From contig JADGCL010000012.1 in NCBI GenBank assembly GCA_015229005.1, positions 1 through 54,462 on the forward strand: a DNA stretch of 54,462 bases, read 5' to 3'. Within the stretch, counting starts at the first letter, position 1, and every line of letters begins with the position of its first letter. Source of the DNA: Magnetococcales bacterium. Its GTDB lineage: Bacteria; Pseudomonadota; Magnetococcia; Magnetococcales; JADGCL01. This document shows, piece after piece, positions 16,866 through 25,734 of this stretch. Both the position numbers and the translations under genes were made by a program. The notes below the pieces were generated by a model that did no database searches, had not been told where the DNA came from, and worked only from the letters and a program-made list of their open reading frames with translations.

Positions 16866-18401
16866 ATGTCGATCATGCAAGCCATGCAGGCCGGGTCCAG
16901 CGCATTGTCCCATTTTGGCGATGCGATGACGGTGGTGGGGAACAACCTGGCCAATGCCAACACGACGGCGTTCAAGGGGAGTCGGACGACCTTCGAGGAT
17001 GTATTGATCCAGACGGTTGGGACCAGTGGGACGCGCGCCTCGACGCAGATCGGGACGGGTGTGACGCTCTCTTCGGTGGATCAGGATCTCAACCAGGGGT
17101 CGTTCAACTCCACGGTGAACGTGACGGATCTGGCGATCGACGGGAAGGGATTTTTTCAGGTCAGGGACAAGGAGAATTTCAAGGGGAACGGGGCTGACGA
17201 CGACATGTACTACACCCGCGCCGGCAATTTCAAACAGGACAAGAACGGTGATCTGGTGATCAGCGGCGGGTTGATCCTGCAGGGAAACGCGCTGAAATCC
17301 GACGGATCGCTGGAGAGTGCGAAGGTGGTGGATGTCAACCTGGGGCAGTTGAAGTACCAGCAGATCGATCCGCAGGCGACGGGTCTGGTGGACATCGGGA
17401 TTCTGCTGAGTTCCGAGGATCCGGTGATCACCGATCCCCTGCACGATACCTACGATGCGAACGACTCGTCGAGTTATAATTTCGTCACCACGATCCGTGT
17501 GTACGACAATTTTGGAACGGGGCACAATATTCAATTGCAATTCAAGAAGCTGGCGCCGGACACTGCGGCCAATCCGCCGATCGGGAACAATACCTGGGAG
17601 TGGCATGTGGTGGTTCCCACCGACGAGCTTGATCCGGAGCATCAGGGGACGGGGTTGTTTACGGCGGTGGATCAGACCCCCGGGAACGTGCAGACGGCGC
17701 CGACCGCCGGTGACGGGGCCGCGGGTTATACGGTGGGGCGGCTGGAGTTCGACGGATCGGGGCGGTTGGTGACGGAGGGATCGACTCCCATCGAGTTCAA
17801 CTTCAAGGCGAATGCCACGGGCAACAAGCCGGATGCCCAGGAGGTTCTCTTCAATTTCGGCGATGCCATCGGGGCCCTGGGCGATTCGACGAACGATTTT
17901 CACAAGACGGCGACGCAGCTTGCCTATGATGCGAGCAAGGCGAGCGTCGCCGAGGAGGCGCTCACCAACACGGGTCGGGATGGATCGGTGCAGGTGGCCG
18001 GCAATTCGACGACCCTGAAGTTGACCCAGGATGGTTTTCCTCCTGGCTCGTTGGACAGCCTTTCGGTCAATCAGGATGGCAAGGTGATCGGGATCTACAC
18101 CAACGGCCAGAGCCGACCGCTCTACCAGGTTTTGCTGGTGGATTTCGACAACGAGGCGGCGCTGGAGCAGGTGGGGGCGAATCTGTTCAGTGAGACCTTC
18201 CAATCGGGTGTGCCGCGGGCGGGGGCGCCGCAGACCGGGCGGCGGGGGAGCGTCCTTTCGTTTACCCTGGAGCAGTCGAACGTCGACATGTCGGCGGAGT
18301 TCGTCCGCATGATCACCATGCAGCGCGGTTTTCAGGCGAACTCCAGGATCGTGACGGTGACGGACGGGATGCTGGAGGAGTTGATCTCCCTGAAGCGGTA
18401 G
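16866..18401 (+). CDS. flgE: Flagellar hook protein FlgE
   Basis: 511 residues. The N-terminus MSIMQAMQAGSSALSHFGDA and the VVGNNLANANTTAFKGSR motif are the rod/hook family signature. The C-terminus (SNVDMSAEFVRMITMQRG, then FQANSRIVTVTDGMLEELI) pairs with it to form the D0 coiled-coil. The central part is the variable surface domain. FlgE polymerises into the hook after type III export. GGGAGAG precedes the start, and a strong terminator lies just after the stop, so the hook operon ends here. Confidence 0.97.
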   Translation: MSIMQAMQAGSSALSHFGDAMTVVGNNLANANTTAFKGSRTTFEDVLIQTVGTSGTRASTQIGTGVTLSSVDQDLNQGSFNSTVNVTDLAIDGKGFFQVRDKENFKGNGADDDMYYTRAGNFKQDKNGDLVISGGLILQGNALKSDGSLESAKVVDVNLGQLKYQQIDPQATGLVDIGILLSSEDPVITDPLHDTYDANDSSSYNFVTTIRVYDNFGTGHNIQLQFKKLAPDTAANPPIGNNTWEWHVVVPTDELDPEHQGTGLFTAVDQTPGNVQTAPTAGDGAAGYTVGRLEFDGSGRLVTEGSTPIEFNFKANATGNKPDAQEVLFNFGDAIGALGDSTNDFHKTATQLAYDASKASVAEEALTNTGRDGSVQVAGNSTTLKLTQDGFPPGSLDSLSVNQDGKVIGIYTNGQSRPLYQVLLVDFDNEAALEQVGANLFSETFQSGVPRAGAPQTGRRGSVLSFTLEQSNVDMSAEFVRMITMQRGFQANSRIVTVTDGMLEELISLKR

Positions 18402-18429
18402 TGGGGCTGATCGGGTGGTGACCGGGAAT

Positions 18430-18475
18430 CCGAGGGGCAGGCGGGGGAGGGTTCTCCGCCTGCCTCGGCGTTTTG
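18430..18475 (+). terminator. rho-independent terminator of the hook operon
   Basis: A strong hairpin starts 29 bases after the flgE stop. CCGAGGGGCAGGCGG pairs with CCGCCTGCCTCGG around GGGAGGGTTCT, with one bulged G, and TTTT follows at 18471. Confidence 0.85.
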
Positions 18476-18989
18476 ACTTTGCGGGATCCGCGCCGGCGCG
18501 GGCCTTGGCGCTCCGTGTAAGACACGCCGCCGAAGGCGGCTCCGACCGCCTCTATAGTCGCCCGTATGTTTCAAAATGATTATGAAACGCAGTGTCTCAT
18601 GATACATCGGAACGGCAAATTTGCAACGGCAGCTCCCGGACGAAGAGGTCCGGGGGTGGTGCGTGGTTCTGCACGAACCCTCTGTTTATGAATCACATTA
18701 TTCAAGACTCTCGCCAATGATTGCCCCCACGCGGGCGGGCGAATGAAGGCTTTTGGGCGGCGGCATACGGATTGCAGTTCCAGAGGTACCCGGGTGCGTG
18801 CGTCGATGCAGGTCCGACGCGGGTTTTCGGGTCGGAGTGGTGGCTCCGGGTCGGGGCTTTCGGCCTTGCCGGTGCCGCGAAGGGTTCAGTCGTTTGCCGT
18901 GGGTGTAGGCTGTCGTTTGCCGTGGATGCGGAGTGAGTGTGTCTGCCGACGGCTCCGTGTCGGGTCGGTCATCCGTTCAGGAGGCTATC
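18476..18989 (+). promoter_or_regulatory. AT-rich leader region upstream of the cNMP-binding-fold gene
   Basis: About 510 bases without a convincing gene. It holds several short hairpins: GCCGCC-GAA-GGCGGC at 18526-18540, a near-perfect operator-like palindrome at 18568-18588 (listed separately), and CCCGGAC-GAAGAG-GTCCGGG at 18635-18654. The part 18555-18720 is clearly AT-richer than its neighbours. This looks like a regulatory leader or a remnant of inserted DNA. I could not match it to a known riboswitch. Confidence 0.45.
18568..18588. promoter_or_regulatory. operator-like palindrome, 10-1-10
   Basis: GTTTCAAAAT-G-ATTATGAAAC: two 10-base arms around one central base with a single mismatch. 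It stands in an AT-rich island. The form is that of a binding site for a dimeric regulator. The inner 7-1-7 part only loosely resembles a Fur box, so the regulator is unknown. It lies about 400 bases before the next gene. Confidence 0.5.
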
Positions 18990-19430
18990 ATGGAACTCAG
19001 CCAGGTGGTCACCAGTCAGGATATGAGCGTTCTCCAGGCCGTTGCCTCGCCGGTCTCTCTTCACCGGGGCGAAACTCTGTTCGAGGAAGGCGAAACGGAA
19101 GATGCGCTTTATGTCGTGCGACGGGGCACGGTGGAGTTTGGGCATCCCGTGTACGCGCACCACTGGGTCGATTTTGGACTCTATGGCTCCGTGGACCTGG
19201 TCGATGGTGACGATCCCGGATCTTTGGTTCAGTGGAGGGATATGGTCGATTGCTCGACCGGGGCGGTCCTTGGCGATCACGCTTTTTTCAGCCATGGTCC
19301 CCATGCTTTTTCCGCCCTGTGTCTCACGGATTGTGACCTCCTGCGCCTGGACGGTGGGCAGTTGATCCAGCTCAGGGATTCGGCGCCGGGGCTTTATCGG
19401 GTGATTTCGGACGATATCGCCCAGCGGTAG
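18990..19430 (+). CDS. Cyclic-nucleotide-binding-fold (CRP-like sensor) protein without DNA-binding domain
   Basis: 146 residues, start at 18990 preceded by a perfect AGGAGG. The cNMP-binding beta-barrel is visible: VASPVSLHRGETLFEEGE, then EDALYVVRRGTVEFG, and VLGDHAFFSHGPHAFSALCLTDC, which corresponds to the phosphate-binding cassette. The canonical RxA Arg of a cAMP pocket is not evident, so the ligand is unknown. No helix-turn-helix follows, so it probably acts by protein contact. It is 175 bases upstream of a small membrane protein gene on the same strand. Confidence 0.8.
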   Translation: MELSQVVTSQDMSVLQAVASPVSLHRGETLFEEGETEDALYVVRRGTVEFGHPVYAHHWVDFGLYGSVDLVDGDDPGSLVQWRDMVDCSTGAVLGDHAFFSHGPHAFSALCLTDCDLLRLDGGQLIQLRDSAPGLYRVISDDIAQR

Positions 19431-19605
19431 CGGGTCCTTGAAGATGTTTGCCCGTGGCGTTCTTCCGCCCGGAAGGGGAAGTGGGGCTTCGCCTTTCCCC
19501 CCGTAGTAGGTGGGGCGGGTCCTCCCCTCTCCGGGGGGAGGTCGGTGTTCTTCCGCTTCTCCGGGTTGCTGCGTTCCAACCTGAACTCCCGGGAGGTGAC
19601 CGGTC

Positions 19606-20055
19606 ATGAACCGAACCCGTCTTCATTTTGGCGTTGGTGCCGCCGCGTTCGTCAGCTTTGTTCTCCTGGTCGTCACCGGCGTTCTCATGCGCCAGGTCCT
19701 GCCTCCCGGCGGCGGTCGGTTCGCGACTCTCTGGGGCCTGAACCGCCATCAGTGGGGGGACATGCATTTTTGGATCGCCCTGCCGTTTCTGCTCCTCCTG
19801 GTTATCCACCTCTCTCTCCACTGGCGTTGGATCCTCACCGTCATGACCGGAAAAACCCCGGGGGCCCCGGGATGGCGCTGGGCCTTGCGGAGCGACCGGA
19901 GGGCCCGGTTTGCCGGTACCGATCCTGCCGCTGTTCACGAGCCCCATGGAGTCTGGGACGGAGGGAAGGGCATCGTGGACCGGTTCACAGCCACTCGGGT
20001 GCGGCCCCGGGAGGCGACAGGCCGGGCGCATGGCTTGCCGCGCCGCAGCGCGTGA
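19606..20055 (+). CDS. DUF4405-type small membrane protein, possible heme binder
   Basis: 149 residues. A first membrane segment (about 8-29) and a second (about 54-74) flank the conserved stretch LNRHQWGDMHFWIALPF followed by VIHLSLHW. The repeated His in the helices match the DUF4405/cytochrome b-like pattern where they may bind heme. The last ~60 residues are charged and of low similarity to anything I know, and may be the weak part of the prediction. GGGAGG precedes the ATG. A role in electron transfer or redox sensing is inferred. Confidence 0.72.
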   Translation: MNRTRLHFGVGAAAFVSFVLLVVTGVLMRQVLPPGGGRFATLWGLNRHQWGDMHFWIALPFLLLLVIHLSLHWRWILTVMTGKTPGAPGWRWALRSDRRARFAGTDPAAVHEPHGVWDGGKGIVDRFTATRVRPREATGRAHGLPRRSA

Positions 20056-20184
20056 CCTTCAGGAACTTCTCCTGCTGCGGCTTCAATTCACACTCACCCT
20101 TCACTCTTGCCCGAAATAATTGACCAAACTTCCCGAAGGGGGCCGGGGGGTCTGGGGCGCAGGTTCTGTCGTCTTGTGGTGGGG

Positions 20185-20202
20185 CCTGGGGCGAAGCCCC
20201 GG
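20185..20202. other. short GC hairpin between the membrane protein and kinase genes
   Basis: TGGGGC-GAA-GCCCCG forms a tight hairpin in the 218-base gap 20056-20273, and a T-rich stretch follows about 20 bases later. It could be a weak terminator. The rest of the gap has nothing recognisable apart from the kinase ribosome site (AAGGGGAA). Confidence 0.35.
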
Positions 20203-20273
20203 AGCGGTGATTATTCTTCGATCTTTTCTCATTCACGCCGGGCGGCGATGCGGAGGAAGAAGGGGAAACAGCC

Positions 20274-23078
20274 ATGAAAGGCGTCGCCACGAAACCGTCC
20301 GCGTATTCAGGAGGGTCGAAGCTGTTCATGCGCTGGTTTTGGTCATCGGTCGTATTGCTGAACCTGTTGGTGGCAGGTATGGCCTTTTTTTCCAGTTGGA
20401 CGAGTTGGCGGGCATATGCAGAAAGTGCCGAAATTTCCACGCAAAATCTGGCACTGGTTTTGGAGCGGGAAATTGCCGGCATGTTTGTCAACGCTGATTT
20501 CCACCTAAGGTCAATGATAGATATTCACGGCAAAAAAAATATTATTATTGATTCTGTTCAAGAAGAAATATGGCAGTCAAACCTGCGGCGGATTTCTTCT
20601 GTCCTGCCGATTATTTCCTCCTTTGCTGCTGTCGACATTCAAGGCGAAGTGATCTCTGGAAAAGTTCTGGATGATTCCCGGAGTATTGATTTCTCGGATT
20701 ATGACTTCTTCATTGCGCATCGCAACGATCCAAACGTTGGCCTGTTCATTTCGCAACCAATCCGTTCGCAGGATACAGAGCAGTGGTCACTCGTGGTTTC
20801 CCGTCGCCTGAACGGCGCCGACGGCGACTTCAATGGCATTGTCACGGCAACAATCTCCCTGCAAGTTCTATACGAGAGCTTTTCTGATATAAAATTGGGC
20901 CGCAATGGGTCGATTGGTATTCGCGATTCCGGGTTGCGCCTGATTGTCCGATACCCGTTTCTGGCTGGTGGCGGCCAGATCGGCTCGACCCGTATCGCGG
21001 ATGATTTCACCTCTGCGTTGGCGCGTGACGCAACGCGAGGCAGCTATCGGGCCGGGGCCACCAGCATTGACGGTATTCGACGATTTTACAGTTATCGGCT
21101 CAATCCGATTTACTCCTTCTACGTTAATGTTGGACTCTCCGAGGAGGAGCAACTGGCTACATGGAGCCGGCAAACGGCGTGGACATGTGGGCTGGTGGCC
21201 ATATTCTTGTTCGTAACCGTTTCGATGGCATTATGGTTGGGGCGCAGTTGGCGGGTGAGTCGGAGCGCACTGGCCGATGCCAAACGTCTGACCGACGCCC
21301 TGGACAATGTTCCCTCCTACATCTACATAAAAAACCGGAAACATCAGTATATTTATGCCAACAGCCATACTCTGGAGCTGTTCCGCTGCTCTCCGGAGGA
21401 ACTGGTGGGCAGCGACGACACCCGTTTTATTCCCCCGCAGACAGTGGCGGACCTGTGGGAGGTGGACGCCCGGGTGCTGAACCTCGGGGAGCGCACCCGC
21501 AAGGAGATCGAGGTGGCCCCCGGCACCCCCGACTGGCGTGTTTACTGGGAGCTGAAGCAGCCCATCCGGGACGCGCAGGGTGCCATCCAGGGATTGTGCG
21601 GGGTTTCCACCGACATTACGGAGCGCAAGCGCGCGGAAAACGAACTCAAGAAACTGGAGTGGCTGCTCAGGCCCAAAACCTTCGCTCCCGATGCCTTCGT
21701 CCCGCTCTACGGGGATGTGACCCGCCTGAACACCTGCCGCACCATCCTGGACGCGGTGGGGGTGGAGTCCCTGCACTCCATCATCAGTGAGTTCATGGGA
21801 ATGCTGGAAACCTCCAGCGCGGTCTACGAGACCAACGGCGACTATGCCGCCGGGATCTTTTCTTCCGGCTGGTGCCAGCTCATGGATGGAGCCTCATTCC
21901 GTCTGTGTGGAACGGAGGATACGGCCCAGGCCCTGGCTTGCGGGCGCTGGTTGTGCCACGAATCCTGCTGGAAGGAGTCGAGCCTGCCCGCCATCCGGAG
22001 CGGTCAGCCCAACGAGATCGCGTGCGCCGGGGGTATTCACCTGTACGCCGTTCCCGTCCGTGCCGGGGAGGAGATCATCGGCTCCATCAACTTCGGCTTC
22101 GGCAATCCGCCCTGCGACGAGCAGAAGCTGCTGGAACTCTCCCGCAACTATCAGGTGGACCTCGTGGAGATGAAGCGGGTGGCGGTGTTGTATCAGGAAC
22201 GCCCCCCCTTCGTCATCGAGCTGGCCAAACGCCGCCTGGTGGAGGCGGCCAACCTGATCGGCCTGCTGGTGACCCGCAAGCGCGACGCCCTGCGCTTGCA
22301 GCAGACCAACCAGGAGTTGGAACAAAGGGTGCGGGAGCGCACCTCGGAACTCTCTGTCGCCAACCAGGAGTTGGAGGCATTCTCCTACTCGGTCTCCCAC
22401 GATCTGCGGGCCCCTTTGCGGGCCATCAGCGGATTCAGCCAAGCCCTCCTGGAAGACTACGGAGAGCAATTCCAGGGCGAGGCCCGTTTCTATCTCAATC
22501 TGCTCGATCAGAGCAGCCGAGAGATGGGACAATTGATAGACAGCCTGTTACGTCTTTCCCGGGTCAGCCGTGTGGAGATGATCCTGGAAAAAGTGGATCT
22601 TTCCGTTCTCGCGGAAAAGGTGATCGAAAAACTTGCCCATGGCGATCCGGGTCGCGAGGTCACGGTCAGGATCATGCCCGGTCTTGTGGTCCATGGGGAT
22701 GCCCAGCTCCTCCGGTCGGCCCTGGAGAACCTCTTGGGCAATGCCTGGAAATACACCGGCAAGACCGACCGTGCCGAGATCCATCTCGAAATGGAGAAGA
22801 GGGATGGCGCCATGGTCTATATGGTGCGGGACAACGGCGCGGGGTTCGACATGGCCCATGTGAACCGGCTCTTCACCCCCTTTCAGCGGCTGCATCGCAA
22901 TGACGAGTTTCCCGGGGAGGGCGTTGGCCTGGTCACGGTGCAGAGGATCATCCATCGCCATGGGGGCAAGATCTGGGCCGAGGCCGCCCTTGGCAGGGGG
23001 GCGACCTTCTTCTTCACGTTGAACGCCGCCGATCTCCTCCGTTCCCGTTGCCAACCTGGGGAAAACGACGATGAGTGA
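20274..23078 (+). CDS. Membrane sensor histidine kinase: Cache - PAS - PocR-like - HisKA - HATPase
   Basis: 934 residues. A membrane helix at about 18-40 and another near 300-325 enclose a ~260-residue periplasmic Cache-type sensor. A PAS domain follows at about 345-455 (YIYIKNRKHQYIYANSHTL). A Cys-rich domain at about 465-670 resembles PocR ligand-sensing domains (CGRWLCHESCW, CAGGIHLYAVPV). Then come a coiled coil, a HisKA domain with H709 (YSVSHDLRAPLRAI) and a GHKL ATPase (ENLLGNAWKYTG). The DHp/ATPase part is of the phytochrome-kinase style. The 5' third (about 20440-21350) is visibly AT-richer than the rest, which suggests a domain of different origin. The next gene, a receiver, overlaps its end by 8 bases. 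Confidence 0.9.
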   Translation: MKGVATKPSAYSGGSKLFMRWFWSSVVLLNLLVAGMAFFSSWTSWRAYAESAEISTQNLALVLEREIAGMFVNADFHLRSMIDIHGKKNIIIDSVQEEIWQSNLRRISSVLPIISSFAAVDIQGEVISGKVLDDSRSIDFSDYDFFIAHRNDPNVGLFISQPIRSQDTEQWSLVVSRRLNGADGDFNGIVTATISLQVLYESFSDIKLGRNGSIGIRDSGLRLIVRYPFLAGGGQIGSTRIADDFTSALARDATRGSYRAGATSIDGIRRFYSYRLNPIYSFYVNVGLSEEEQLATWSRQTAWTCGLVAIFLFVTVSMALWLGRSWRVSRSALADAKRLTDALDNVPSYIYIKNRKHQYIYANSHTLELFRCSPEELVGSDDTRFIPPQTVADLWEVDARVLNLGERTRKEIEVAPGTPDWRVYWELKQPIRDAQGAIQGLCGVSTDITERKRAENELKKLEWLLRPKTFAPDAFVPLYGDVTRLNTCRTILDAVGVESLHSIISEFMGMLETSSAVYETNGDYAAGIFSSGWCQLMDGASFRLCGTEDTAQALACGRWLCHESCWKESSLPAIRSGQPNEIACAGGIHLYAVPVRAGEEIIGSINFGFGNPPCDEQKLLELSRNYQVDLVEMKRVAVLYQERPPFVIELAKRRLVEAANLIGLLVTRKRDALRLQQTNQELEQRVRERTSELSVANQELEAFSYSVSHDLRAPLRAISGFSQALLEDYGEQFQGEARFYLNLLDQSSREMGQLIDSLLRLSRVSRVEMILEKVDLSVLAEKVIEKLAHGDPGREVTVRIMPGLVVHGDAQLLRSALENLLGNAWKYTGKTDRAEIHLEMEKRDGAMVYMVRDNGAGFDMAHVNRLFTPFQRLHRNDEFPGEGVGLVTVQRIIHRHGGKIWAEAALGRGATFFFTLNAADLLRSRCQPGENDDE

Positions 23079-23523
23079 CCCATTCATACTACTCGTGGAA
23101 GACAACAACAAGGATGAGATCCTGACCCTCCGCGCTCTTTCCAAGCATCGGGTGGCCAATCGGATCGAGGTGGTGCGCGATGGCCAGGAGGCGTTGGATT
23201 TCCTCTTCGCCTCCGGGATGCACAAGGATCGTGATCCGATGGATTTTCCGATCGTGGTGCTTTTGGACCTGCAACTGCCCAAGGTGGGAGGATTGCAGGT
23301 ACTGGAAAGGGTCCGCTCCGATCCGCGCACAAGAGTGTTGCCGGTGGTGATCCTCACCTCTTCAAGCGAAGAAAGGGATGTCATCTCCGGCTACCGGTTG
23401 GGAGCCAACAGTTATGTACAGAAACCGGTTGGTTTCGAGGAATTCAGCCATGCGGTGGCGCAGCTTGGACTCTACTGGGCAGTGTTGAATCATCCCTTGC
23501 CCGCGCAAAGGACAACACCATGA
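23071..23523 (+). CDS. Single-domain response regulator (Rcp1-like)
   Basis: 150 residues. Acidic residues E10/D11 and acceptor D66 (VVLLDLQLPKVGG) are present, with the switch Ser/Thr in LTSSSEE and the Lys in VQKPV. The longer spacing between the acidic pair and the acceptor (DFLFASGMHKDRDP) is typical of the Rcp1 family that pairs with phytochrome-like kinases. It overlaps the upstream kinase gene by 8 bases and the downstream hybrid kinase by 4 (ATGA). It is therefore the probable direct target of the first kinase. Confidence 0.93.
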   Translation: MSDPFILLVEDNNKDEILTLRALSKHRVANRIEVVRDGQEALDFLFASGMHKDRDPMDFPIVVLLDLQLPKVGGLQVLERVRSDPRTRVLPVVILTSSSEERDVISGYRLGANSYVQKPVGFEEFSHAVAQLGLYWAVLNHPLPAQRTTP

Positions 23524-25481
23524 CGCAACCCATCCGTATCCTTGTGGTGGAAGATGCGGAAGCGGACTATCTGCTCATTGTCCGAAGCCTGCGTACCCAG
23601 GATCTGGTGATCGAGAGCGGGCGAGTGGATTCGGCGCAGGGCTTACGGGAGGCGTTGTCGCGGGAGCGATGGGATCTTGTGATCTCTGACTGCCGCCTTC
23701 CCGGTTTCACGGCTACCGAGGCTCTTGCCTTGTGCCGAGGTCTGGTGGACGATATTCCTTTCATCGCGACTTCGGGCGTGCTCGAGGAGGAACAGGCTGT
23801 GTCTCTCCTTAAGGCGGGGGCGCACGACTTCGTTTCCAAATCCAACTTCTCCAGGCTGGGGCCAGCGATTCGTCGGGAACTGCGGGAGGCCGAGGAGCGC
23901 CGGCGACGCCGTCGGGCGGAACGGGCCTTGCGCCAGAGTGAAACGCGATTCCAGACCCTGGCCGTCCACTCTCCGACGGGTATCTTCCAGACCGACGAGG
24001 AAGGCCGTGTCGCCTACTTGAATCCGGCCTGGTATCGCATTACCGGAATGCAAGAGGGCGAAGGGCTGGGCTCGGGCTGGGTCAGGGCGCTGCACCCCGA
24101 AGACCGGGAATGGGTTGCCAACAGCTGGTTCCTCGCGGTCTCCCGCAGGGAACAATTCCAGATGGAATTTCGTTTTCTGCGATCGGAGAACAACGAGGTG
24201 TGGGTGGTGGCCCAGGGCAGTCCACACCTGGATGACGATGGCTGTCTGATGGGCTATGTGGGTACGATAACCGACATCACTGATTATAAACGAATTCAAA
24301 CGCGATTGCAGGAATCCACCCGGGCGGCTCAAAGCGCCAGCCGTTCCAAGAGCGAATTCTTGACCTCCATGAGCCACGAGATCCGCACGCCCATGAATGT
24401 GGTCATCGGCATGGGAGATCTTCTGCTCGAAACCGAGCTGGACGACGTTCAGCGAGGCTATGTACTGAAGCTCCAGGAGTCGGGTTCCAATCTGCTGGAG
24501 CTGATCAATCAGATTCTGGATCTTTCCAAAATCGAGGCGGGGCAGTTGCCGATCGTGGAGGAGCCGGTCGACCTGGAGCGGCTGCTGTGCGAGGTGGCCG
24601 GGCTGTTTGAGGCCATGGCCGCCGGGAAGGGAATCGCCCTGGAATGCTTGTATGACGAGAAGCTGCCGGCTTGGGTGATGGGGGATAAGCTGCGTCTGCG
24701 CCAGATTCTCTTCAACCTGATGGGTAATGCGTTAAAGTTCACGGAATCCGGAACCATTACCCTGGCGAGCGAGGTGGATCCCGAATCTTCCGGGAAAATG
24801 CGTTTAGCTGTCACTGACACCGGCATCGGCATCCCCCGGGAGCAATCCGAAAAGATTTTCAGCGCCTTTACCCAGGTGGACTCGAGCTTGACACGCCGCT
24901 ATGGAGGCACTGGCCTGGGATTGACCATTTCCAAGCGGTTGGTGGAGGCGATGGATGGGCGTATTTGGGTAGACAGCCGGGAGGGCATTGGCAGCGCTTT
25001 CCACATAACGTTACCTTTGCGCCCCGCCGCGCCACCCCCTCAGTCTGTGCCGCCGGAGGCGGCAGTTGTACGGTCGGAGGACGAAATCCCGTTGCGGATC
25101 CTGCTGGTGGAAGATTCCGAGGACAATCAATTATTGATGTGTACATATCTAAAAAAAGCCCCGCACCAGGTGGAGATCGCCGCAAATGGCGAGGAGGCGG
25201 TGCGTCGGGTACGGAAGGAATCGTTCGATCTTGTACTCATGGATATCCAAATGCCCATCATGGACGGCTACACGGCCACCCGCCACATCCGGCGCTGGGA
25301 AGCGGAAACTCTCCGCCCCCCGTTACCCATCATTGCCCTGTCAGCCAATGCCCTGGAAGGAGAAGTGGACCGGAGTCGCGAAGCCGGGTGCAGCCTGTAC
25401 CTGAGCAAACCTATCAAAAAGCAGCGGCTGGTGGAGGCTATTCGTCAGGTTGCCGGGCGGGCGGGACCTCGGGACGGGTGA
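23520..25481 (+). CDS. Hybrid sensor kinase: receiver - PAS - HisKA - HATPase - receiver
   Basis: 653 residues, cytoplasmic. Receiver 1 (about 5-120) has D57 in VISDCRLPGF. A PAS domain lies at about 140-255, HisKA follows with H286 (TSMSHEIRTPMN), then a GHKL ATPase (LFNLMGNALKFTE, DTGIGIP, GGTGLGL). Receiver 2 (about 520-640) has its acceptor Asp in VLMDIQMPIMDGY. The start overlaps the previous stop by ATGA. The three genes form a likely phosphorelay: membrane kinase, shuttle receiver, soluble hybrid kinase. No output regulator is visible. A 253-base gap without a clear gene follows (25482-25734). Confidence 0.93.
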   Translation: MTQPIRILVVEDAEADYLLIVRSLRTQDLVIESGRVDSAQGLREALSRERWDLVISDCRLPGFTATEALALCRGLVDDIPFIATSGVLEEEQAVSLLKAGAHDFVSKSNFSRLGPAIRRELREAEERRRRRRAERALRQSETRFQTLAVHSPTGIFQTDEEGRVAYLNPAWYRITGMQEGEGLGSGWVRALHPEDREWVANSWFLAVSRREQFQMEFRFLRSENNEVWVVAQGSPHLDDDGCLMGYVGTITDITDYKRIQTRLQESTRAAQSASRSKSEFLTSMSHEIRTPMNVVIGMGDLLLETELDDVQRGYVLKLQESGSNLLELINQILDLSKIEAGQLPIVEEPVDLERLLCEVAGLFEAMAAGKGIALECLYDEKLPAWVMGDKLRLRQILFNLMGNALKFTESGTITLASEVDPESSGKMRLAVTDTGIGIPREQSEKIFSAFTQVDSSLTRRYGGTGLGLTISKRLVEAMDGRIWVDSREGIGSAFHITLPLRPAAPPPQSVPPEAAVVRSEDEIPLRILLVEDSEDNQLLMCTYLKKAPHQVEIAANGEEAVRRVRKESFDLVLMDIQMPIMDGYTATRHIRRWEAETLRPPLPIIALSANALEGEVDRSREAGCSLYLSKPIKKQRLVEAIRQVAGRAGPRDG

Positions 25482-25734
25482 GGGTATTGGGCGGAGGGAC
25501 TTCCGATGGCGTTCATGGAACCTGTCGCAGGTTGCAACAGGCTCTGGAACCGAAAAATAAACGGGCTCTGTTGTTGGTCAGAGACATCCTGTCCGTCGTG
25601 AGGTAAAGAGACCGGGGCTCGCGGCACGGTGTTGCCGGGCCGACCGGTCGGAGACCTTGGATTTCTGTCCCGGCCTTGATCGCAGGCCTTCCTGATTGCA
25701 AATCCTGGCTTCAACGACAGAAGGAGAACCCATC

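Noticed and set aside
25482-25606. Open frame after the hybrid kinase that ends with a helical LQQALEPKNKRALLLVRD stretch, perhaps a lost C-terminal domain
   Set aside because: It lies in another frame, has no start or ribosome site, and too little is left to identify a domain.
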